Virus record (IMG/VR): IMGVR_UViG_3300038629_000315
Location: 1-22,985 of that record
From: a virus
Reading direction: 5' to 3' (one strand)
DNA: 22,985 bases
Numbering within the stretch: position 1 is the first letter of the stretch; each line of letters begins with the position of its first letter. The translations under genes and the position numbers were made by a program. Shown here piece after piece: positions 7,794-16,700 of this stretch. The notes beneath the pieces were generated by a model. It had not been told where the DNA came from and searched no databases. It worked only from the letters and a program-made list of their open reading frames with translations.

Positions 7794-10700
7794 GTGGCGA
7801 CCGCTCTACAGAAGTTCAGACGCCGGCACCCCGAGTTCTCGGAGCTCAGTGACTTCGAGATCGCCGACGGGCTACGCCAGCGGTTCGCCAAGGAGGCCGA
7901 CGAGCCGGTACTGATTCGCCCGTTCTTCGAGGCCATCGGAGGGCCCGAGCTCCAGACCGAGCTCGAGCCATCAGGAGAGCCGCCGCCGGCACCGCCCCCA
8001 CAACCCCAGGTGCCTGGTGAAGATGCGCGCCCGGCATTAGCGCCAGCCCCAGCACCACCCTCGGCACTTGACGGCGAGCTCGGTCGACTGGATCGCCCGG
8101 ACGGCCAGCAGTCCACCGAGATCAGCATCACCGTCACCGACCCGGAGCTCAACCAGGGAGCACCGACCAACATCCCCAGCCTGGTGCGCGGCCAGGTCGA
8201 TGTTGACGCCCTGCTCCGTGGCGAGCAGGTTTCCCCGAAGCAGCAGCGCATCGCCATCGAGCGGGCCAAGGCACGACAGGCCGAGGGTGCCGAGCTCCCC
8301 GCCTTCGAGAGCATCCCAGCTGCCGAGCTTGCCGCTCGAGCTCGCTCTGACGCCAAGCAGCCGACCCCCCCAGATGCCGCATCAAGGGGGGTGCAACCAC
8401 CGTCCACCGAGGGACTGACCGGCCTCGAGCTCCCCGGCGCACCGGGCACGCCCCAGGCGCAACTGACCGGCGCGAACCTCGAGCCCGCCATCCAGGGCGG
8501 CCAGGCGCTCGAAGCCATTGCCCGCTTTGCCCGTGGTGGCGACCAGCCCGATGAGCGTGTCGCCAGGCGAGCGTTCCGCCAGAAGGAGGCCATCGCCGAG
8601 CGCACGCGCGAGATCCTGGGTGACGCGCAGAAGGAGACCGACAAGGAGGCGAAGGACCGGCGCGAGGCGTTCCGAGAATCCGCCCTCGGTCCCGACACGA
8701 CACTCGGCCAGGTGGTCAGTCAGACGATGAATCTGATCCCGATGACGCTCGGACTGTTCGCCGCCACCCACACCAACGACCCGGAGATCCTCAAGACCGT
8801 GGTCGAGGCGTTCGGCCCGTTCGACCAGGATCCCCGCGTAGCTGCCGAGCGCCGGGTGCGCTCCATCGCCTCGGGTGGCGTGGCCGCTGCCGGCGGCATC
8901 ATCGGCTTCCTGGGAACCAAGTCGAACATCGACGCGCTGCAATCGGGCGCGTTGACGGCGCAAGGGATCGCCGAGGGGCTCATGCCCCGCGACCCAGCAT
9001 TCATCGAGGAGCTCGGTGCCGGCTTCGGCTCGAGCGCCGTCTTTTGGGTGCCGGGTGTCGGCATCGCCAGGGGCGCCCAGGCCATCGCCAAGACTTCCCA
9101 CGTTGCTGCGTTGTGGGCCGGTGCCGGCGCATCGGGTGTCATGGAGGCGATGGCCGAGGCCGGCAATGCCTTCCAGTCGCTCGTCGACCAGGGCATCAAG
9201 CCCGAGGAGGCCGAGCGCCGAGCGGATGAAGTGTTCCTCCAGAACGCGGCCGTGGTGTCGCTGTTCAATCGCTTCGGACTGTTCGGTGAGCAGGGCACGC
9301 AGTTCGCCCGCATCACACTGACCGCTGCCGCCGAGGGCGTTCAAGAGTTCTTCCAGGCGATCATCGGTAATCTGGCCGAGACCGATCCACTCCTCCAGGG
9401 CGCCGGCAAGGGTGCCCTAATCGGCACCATCGTGGGAGGCGCTGCCGCCACCGCGACCCCGCGTGGCGTGCTGCCAGGCGAGCGAGCTCCGCCGCCGGCA
9501 GCTCCCCCACCGCCGACGCCCGACGAGCAGGCCGCCATCGACGCCGACCAGCCGACGGCCCCACCGCCGACGGCCCCACCGCCGGCCGCGCCTGGTGACG
9601 CCAAGCGGCGCACCGCCTTCACGCCCAGGAACGAGCCCATCGAGACCGATTTCGCCGTGGTCGATGCAGCCGATCTCATTACCAGCAACGACGACGCCGG
9701 CAACATCAACCCGGCTTTCCCCAAGGAGCTCCAGCCGCGTGACCGCTCGAGGAAGGCCAGCGGCGTGCAGATTGCGAAGATAGCCGGCAACCTGAACCCC
9801 GAGCTCCTGGCCGAGAGTCAGACCGTCACCGAGGGCGCCCCCATCGTGGGCGACGACCTGGTGGTGGAGAGTGGGAACGCGAGAGTGATTGCTCTCCGCC
9901 AGGCGCTCGCCGATGAGCGAGGCGCTGACTACCGTCGGTTCTTGGCAGACAACGCCGAGCGGTTCGGGCTCTCTCCCCAGGAGCTCGAGGGTATTGTCGA
10001 CCCGGTGCTCGTGCGTATCCGGCGTACCGAGGTCGCCGACCGTGCCGAGTTCACCCGCCAGGCGAACCAGCCCGCCGTCGCCGCGTTCGCGCCGGCCGAG
10101 CAGGCACGCAGCGATGCCGCCCGGCTCACCGAGGACGATCTCTCGCTGTTCAATCCCGACCAGGCCGGCAACCCCCTGGCCGCGAGCAACGAGCAGTTCA
10201 TTCGCCTGTTTATCCAGCGCATCGGTGCCGAGGAGGCCGCGGGCTTCACCGATGAGCAGGGCCGGCCCACCAAGCAGCTGGCCGACCGCATCAACTCCGC
10301 CATCTTCGCCCGCGTCTATGGTGACGACCGACTGATCGCGCTCCAGGCCGAGGCCGCCGACCCGCAGATCAAGAACATCCTCGCAGCCCTGCAAGCCGCC
10401 GCGCCCGCCTTCGCCAAGGCCAAGTCCATCGACGAGAACCTGGCCGGTCTCAACATCCCGGAGAAAATCACCGACGCCGTGGAGATGATCCGCGAGCAGC
10501 AGCGCCGGGGCGGAACCATCGAGCAGCTCCTCGAGCAATCGGAGCTATTCGGTGAGCGCGACCCGGAGGCCATCGGCTTCGCCCGTTTCATTGCGGCCAA
10601 CATCCGCAGCTCTGAGCGCATGGGCCGCGCCTTCTCCACCATCGCCGAGTTTCTCCAGGCCGAAGTCGCCCGCCAGCAGACCGAGGACATATTCGGTGAC

Positions 10701-13700
10701 GAGCCGGCGAGCCTTGCCGATTTGCTGGCCGCCGCCAACCGTGCAATCGAGACAGCCAATGCCCAAGAAGATCGCGCCGCCGGGGGTACAATCCCGGACC
10801 TTTTCGGGGCCAACCCCCCTAGAATCACGCCGACTGGCACTCCTCAACCGACTCCTCCTCCTGGGGCTCCACCAGGGCAACCTCCTGGAGAGCCAGGAGC
10901 CCCAACTCCGGGTGCCGCCCCGGCCCCGACCGCTCCCACAGGGCCGGCGCCGCAAGCCCGCGGCACGCGCACCCAGGAAGGCGAGCAAGTCATCGCCCTC
11001 AACGCCCTAGAGCTCCGGGTACTCGACAAAGCATTCGACGAGCTCGAGCTCCACGAGACTGTCATCGACTCGGTATCCATCGAGGTCGAGACCGAGACCG
11101 AGGACCAGGCCGACGCGCTGGCCGTGGCCGGCGAGGTGATCGCGGCACCCGATGAGTTCACCCGCGCCGAGCTCCGCGAAGGATTGACCGACATCGCCGA
11201 CGCCATCCGCGCCGGCACGCTCGCCCCGGACTTCGCCGCCACCGACGTGGCCGCTGCCAAAGCGATGGAGGACTTGGCCGAGAGCATCACCGAGGGCACC
11301 GCCGAGGAGCCGGTCGAGGAGCAGCCCGAGCTCACCGACGACGAGCTCGACGACATCATCGAGGCGCTGGCCGGCATCCAGGAGGGACGCATCGACCAGG
11401 TGAAGCGCGAGATCGCCCGCAACGCCAAGGCCACCGAGCTCGCCGCCATCATCACCGAGGGCTCGCCCGGGTTGAACGTCAACCGCCGCGAGACCGAGGG
11501 CGCCGTGAGCGTGTTCGCCCAGGGCAAGGACGTGGTGATCCGATTCGGCCCCGAGCAGTCCACCCGCCTGACGCCAGGCAAAATCGGCAAGCGCCTGGCG
11601 GCCATCTTCGGCGCAGCCCCCGCGCCCGAGGCCCCGGCGCCCGAGGCCGAGGCGCCCGACGGCGAGGCGCCCGGCGTTTCCGCCCCCGCCGGCGCCACGA
11701 TGGATCTCTCATCGATCAAGAAGTCGCGCATCAAGCCCGCCAGCAAGGCCCGCCCTGGCCTGGTGTGGGTGCGCTTCGGTGACGGCATCTTTGCCCGGCG
11801 CGTCCTGGCCGAGCCCGACCCGGACACCAATGTGCATCGGTCGACCGGGTTTGTGATTGAACACGCCGGCCATCCGACGGCCGTGACGCCGTTCACCCTC
11901 CTCACGGCCAGCGGCGAGCGCGTCGTATCCGAGTCGGGCCGAGGCTGGGCCACTCTGCCCCCGGTCGAGCGCAAGGCGCTGGCGCTGTTCGAGCAGGCCA
12001 AGGGGCGCGAGGAGGAGGAGGCCGTGCCGGCGATTCCAGACGCGCAGGATCCCGACTTCCGGGCGCAAGCCATCCTCGAGCAGCTGGTATTCGACCAGTT
12101 CAACACCCGGAAATCCGAGCTCGCCGCGCTCATCAAAGCCGCCGCGAGCTCCGACACCGACGTTGAGCTCGGCGAGCTGGTGCAGCAACTGACTGGCGAC
12201 GGCGACACGGCGGGCTTCCAGTTCACCGGATCCCCCGGGGCGCTGGGGCAATCCTTCCGCCGCGCCTTCGCGCACCGCATCGAAACGGCACGCCCGGGCC
12301 TCGGTGCTGGCGTGTTGGGCGAGACCCGCGAGGAGCTGGAGGCCGACCTGGCCGCCAGCACGCGCATCTTCGAGACCCTCGGCCATGTGCGCGCCACCAA
12401 CCTCTCCCGCGATGAGAGCAGCGTATTCGTCACCCAGCGCGAGGCGCTTACCCGCCGCATCAAGGACATCAATCGGAAGCTGAAAAAGCTCGCAGCCGGC
12501 GCCCCCGAGCAGCCCAAGAAGGCGCCCACCGGCCCGCGTGAGAAGAACGACGTAATAGGCGACTTCCGCGAGGCGCAGTCGAAGATCGGCGCGTTCCTCC
12601 GCGACTCGAAGCTGCCCCAGGCCGAGCGTGAGGAGAAGGCCGCCGCCGTGACCGTCGAGCTCCGGGCCCTCCAGGTGGAGCTCGCGCAGATTGCGCTGGA
12701 TGAAGCCGGCCGCGTGACGCCCGGCGTTGCCGCCGACAGGAAGCGCGCCGCCAAGGTCTCGACGGCGTTGCGAAAGACCGCCGACGGGTTGCAGAAGCAG
12801 ATCGACGCCAAGCTCGACCCCGCGACCGCCGGCCAGAACCTCACGCCCAGGCGGGCCCGAATCATCGACTCGATGATGGCCGACGGCCGGCGCCTCCAGT
12901 CTATTCAGACCGATTTGAACAACATGGCCGACGCCACGGATCTCGGCTCGTTGCCCATCATCCTGGCGAACGTGAAGTCGAAGGCCATCGTCGAGGACTT
13001 GATGCGCCCGACGCTGCCCTCGGGCAAGTTCAGCGAGAAGGAGGCGAAGCGGGCCGCGAACGCGGGCTTGCGCAACCAGGAGAAGTGGGAGGAGGCGCGT
13101 GCCGCCCTCAAGAGCCTCGCCGTGGCCGGCCCCACCACCGATCCCACCGTCGAGGCCCGGCGCCGCTTCGACAAGCTCAAGCGCGATCTCGTGGGGCAGA
13201 AGGGAGTCGGCGTCGACTTCTTCCCGACCCCGCCGGAGCTCGCCGCCGATCTCGTGGACCGTGCCGACGCGCAGATCGGTGACTCGGTGCTCGAGCCCTC
13301 CGCCGGCTCGGGCAACATCATCGAGCAGATGGCGGATATATACGAGACATTCGACATTCCGGTGACGGCTCTCGAACAGAGCTCCGGGCTGGTGGAGGTG
13401 CTTCGGGCCCAGGCCGAGGCGCTCGCCGACACCCATCCCGTGACCGTCGAGCAGGGTGACTTCCTGAAGTACACCACCAAGCACGACATCATCGTGATGA
13501 ATCCGCCGTTTTCAAAGAACCAGGACATCGCCCACGTTCGCCATGCCTGGTCACTCTTGAAGCCCGGCGGGCGCCTGGTGGCCGTGATGAGCGAGCACGC
13601 CTTCATTGCCAGCGGCACCGTCGAGACCGAGTTCCGCGACTTCCTCGACGCCGAGAACGGCACACACGACGAGCTCGAGCCCGGCCAGCTTGCCGACCGT

Positions 13701-16700
13701 GCCGTGACCCAGCGCAGCCAAGTGAAGGGCCGCATCATCGAGCTCAACAAGGCGAAGGAGCGACTCGATGATGGCGTTATCGAGGAGCGCGGCACCAGCT
13801 ACTCCATCCGCGAGGATGAGACCGAGAGCGCCAAACAGGTGGAGGCCGGCCAGCTGGATCTGTTCGCGCCCCCTGGCAAGCCGACGCCGCGTGCCCCGAC
13901 GGTCATCAAGAAAGCCGCCAAGCCCGCTGCCCCGCCGCGGGTCAAACAGGTGCGCACCGGCACCGTTCACGCCGGATTCGATGTCGTCAACAACGTCGAG
14001 GAGGCGGCCCACGTCGTCGCCCCGTTCCGCAAGGACGCCCAGGAGTCGTTCGTCGCCCTGGTGCTCGGCAAGGGCAACAAGGTGATCCGGGTGATCCGCC
14101 ACTCCATCGGTGGCACGGCCGGCGCCACCGCCGACGTGGGAATCATCGCCGGCTCGGTGGCCGAGACCCCCGGCGCCCAGCGCGTCTACTTCTCCCACAA
14201 CCACCCCTCGGGTGTCCCGCAGCAGTCGGCCGCGGATCGCGCCATCACCGAGCGCCTGAGCGTGGTGCTCGTCGACACCGGCATCAAGGTCATGGGTGCC
14301 ATTGTGGTCGCACCGGGTTCCGCCGTCGCCACGGTGCTGAACATGGCGCCCGATGGCGTGGTCGAAGGCCAGGCGAATGTGCGCATCAAGGCCGCGCCCC
14401 GGCGCATCCCCATCCCCGTGACCGAGCGGCGGATCCGGCGTGTTTCGCGCGGGTTCCCAGGGTTGCTCGCCGCCGGCTCCCCCGAGGTCGCCAAGGGGCT
14501 CATGGTGGCCGAGAAAGGCGAGGGCGTGCTGTTGCTCAACAACCGCCATCAGCCGCTCAAGTTCGTGACCATGACGGTGGCCGAAATGAAGAAGCTGCGC
14601 ACGGGCGTGGCCGGCACCGGAGCGAACCGACTCCAGCGAGAGATCGTCGGGCAGAATGCGAGCGCGGCGCTGGTCAAGGTGAATGTCTCCAACGAGGGCT
14701 CCCTGGTCGCGCTGCGCAACGTCGGCACGTTCCTCGAACAGCACTCCATTCGGATGCTCGATGGATTCTTGATGGAAGCCGACGGCACCGCCACCTCGCT
14801 CCAGGAGCGCAACATGCCGCTGGCGCGGGTGTCGGGCACCTTCGACATGCGCGACGTGCCACCGGGCACCGACCCCGAGCTCGATGTGGAGGAGGATTCG
14901 CTCAACGCCATCCGTAAGCGGATCCAGGATGCCGGCGGCACCGTGCTCATCCAGACCGATGTCGATGGCGATCTCAGCCTCGACATCGTGGAGCTCCCCA
15001 AGGGCAAGCGCGGGATGGGGGTCGGCACCGCGTTCATGGAGGCGCTGACTGCCCATGCCGACCGCTTCGGCCGCGACATACAGCTGACGCCGCATCCCCT
15101 CGACATCGAACGCAAGCGCGGCGACCGTGCCGACGACGTGGCGCGACTCGTCAACTTCTATTCCCGGTTCGGCTTTCAGCTCTCGCTGGACGAGGCGACC
15201 ATGTTCCGCACCACGGCCACGGTGCCGGCGCCATCGCCCGAGGGTGGTCCGAGCGGCACCGAGTTCGCGGGTGGCCCCGGTGCCACGTTCCGGGGATTCA
15301 TCGGCGACCGTGACCTGCCCGAGCCGGGCCCAGGCGCTCCGAAGAAACCAGTCTCGGGGTTCGGCGTGCTCAAGACCCCCATCGCCCCGGACAAGCCGCT
15401 GCGCCGCGACAACATCCTGCGCCGCTTCGAGAAGGCTCTTGGCCTGAAAATCTACCAAGGCCGGGTGAAGGGCTCGAAGTCGCGCCTCGGGTTCTATCGC
15501 AAGCATCTCGAGGAGCTCCGCATCCGTCACAACAACGATCTCGAGGTCGTCGCCCACGAGGTCGGCCACTTCCTCGATGATCTCGACCCGCGATTCTCGT
15601 TCGCCTACAAGTCGAACCAGTTCAAGGATGAAGTGCTGGGGCTGAGTTACGACATCGACAAGCTGAACGAGGGCTTCGCCGAGTTCGTGCGCCTGTTTCT
15701 CACCCAGGAGGAGGAGGCCGCCGCGCGAGCTCCAGGTTTCTACGAGGTGTTCGTCGAGCTCATCGAGGGCTCTCGGTGGGAGGCGCCGATGATCCGCGCC
15801 CAGGCCGATATGCACGCCTGGTTCCGCCAGGGCGCCATCAACCGGGCGCTCTCGAAGATCGGCAGGGACACTACTCTCAGCGGGCGCGTCCAAGACTTGT
15901 GGCGGGCGCTCGAGGACACCGCCGACAAGTGGGACGACCTGGCGCTCAAGAACATGTTCGACGAGCTCCAGGGGCTCAAGGTGGCCGAGCGCACGATCGA
16001 GGGCACTATCGGTGACGCCGATCTCTCCGCCTACAAAGCCACCCGACTGATCCGTGGCGTGCGTGGCGTGGTGCGGGCCGTATTCAAGCACGGCACCATT
16101 CGGATGGAGGCGAACGGCGACGTGGTGTTCGTTGGCAAGGGTCTCCGCCAGGTATTCGAGCCGGTGGCCGATGTGATGGACAAGACGATGGCTTACTTTG
16201 CCGGCCGTCGCGCCGCCGAGCTCGCCAGCCAACGCCGGGAGAACCTGCTCAAGCCAACCGAGATCGACGCGCTCATCGCCCAGGGCGCCGACAACCCGAA
16301 GATCGTCCAGGCGTTTAAGGACTACCAGACGTTCCTCGACGAGATGATGGACTTCTACCAGCAGGCCGGCATCATTTCGGCCGAGAGTCGCGCGCTCATC
16401 CAGGAGCTCAACCGCGACTATGTGCCGTTTCACCGGCTGCTCGAGCTCGCCACCGGGCAGAAGCGCACCGTGAGCCGCTCGGCGTTTAAGCGGCTGTTCG
16501 GTGGGACCGCCAACGTCAACGACATATTCGACAACATCATGCAGTCGACCGCCGCCCTGGTGGACATGGCCGTGCAGAACCGGGCGAAGCAGAAGGTCTA
16601 CACGATGATCATGCGCGGCCGGGGTTCGGCCGAGTTCGCGGTGCGCATCCCGAAGGACACCAGGGCGGTGAAGATCCACTCCGATCAGGTCGCCAACCAG

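Noticed and set aside
6014-8698. 894-codon open frame on the minus strand
   Set aside because: Antisense to three well-supported coupled genes. Long spurious frames are expected in GC-rich DNA; the protein is low-complexity Ser/Arg/Ala with no domain.
8702-9470. Hydrophobic Gly/Ala-rich stretch as a separate membrane transporter gene
   Set aside because: It is in frame within the giant protein with no stop or restart signal and resembles hydrophobic regions of ejection proteins.
9480-9600. Proline-rich repeated DNA (CCACCGCCG-type units) as a possible repeat element
   Set aside because: It simply encodes Pro/Ala linkers in the giant protein; there are no direct-repeat arrays with spacers, so it is neither CRISPR nor a mobile repeat.
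10844-13484. Two long minus-strand frames (673 and 591 codons)
   Set aside because: Shadows of the giant gene; compositionally biased, no ribosome-binding sites or motifs.
13551-16679. 1042-codon open frame on the minus strand
   Set aside because: Antisense to the methyltransferase, JAB, GNAT and zincin domains of the giant protein, which have intact motifs. The antisense product is His/Asp/Gly/Arg-rich without recognisable motifs.
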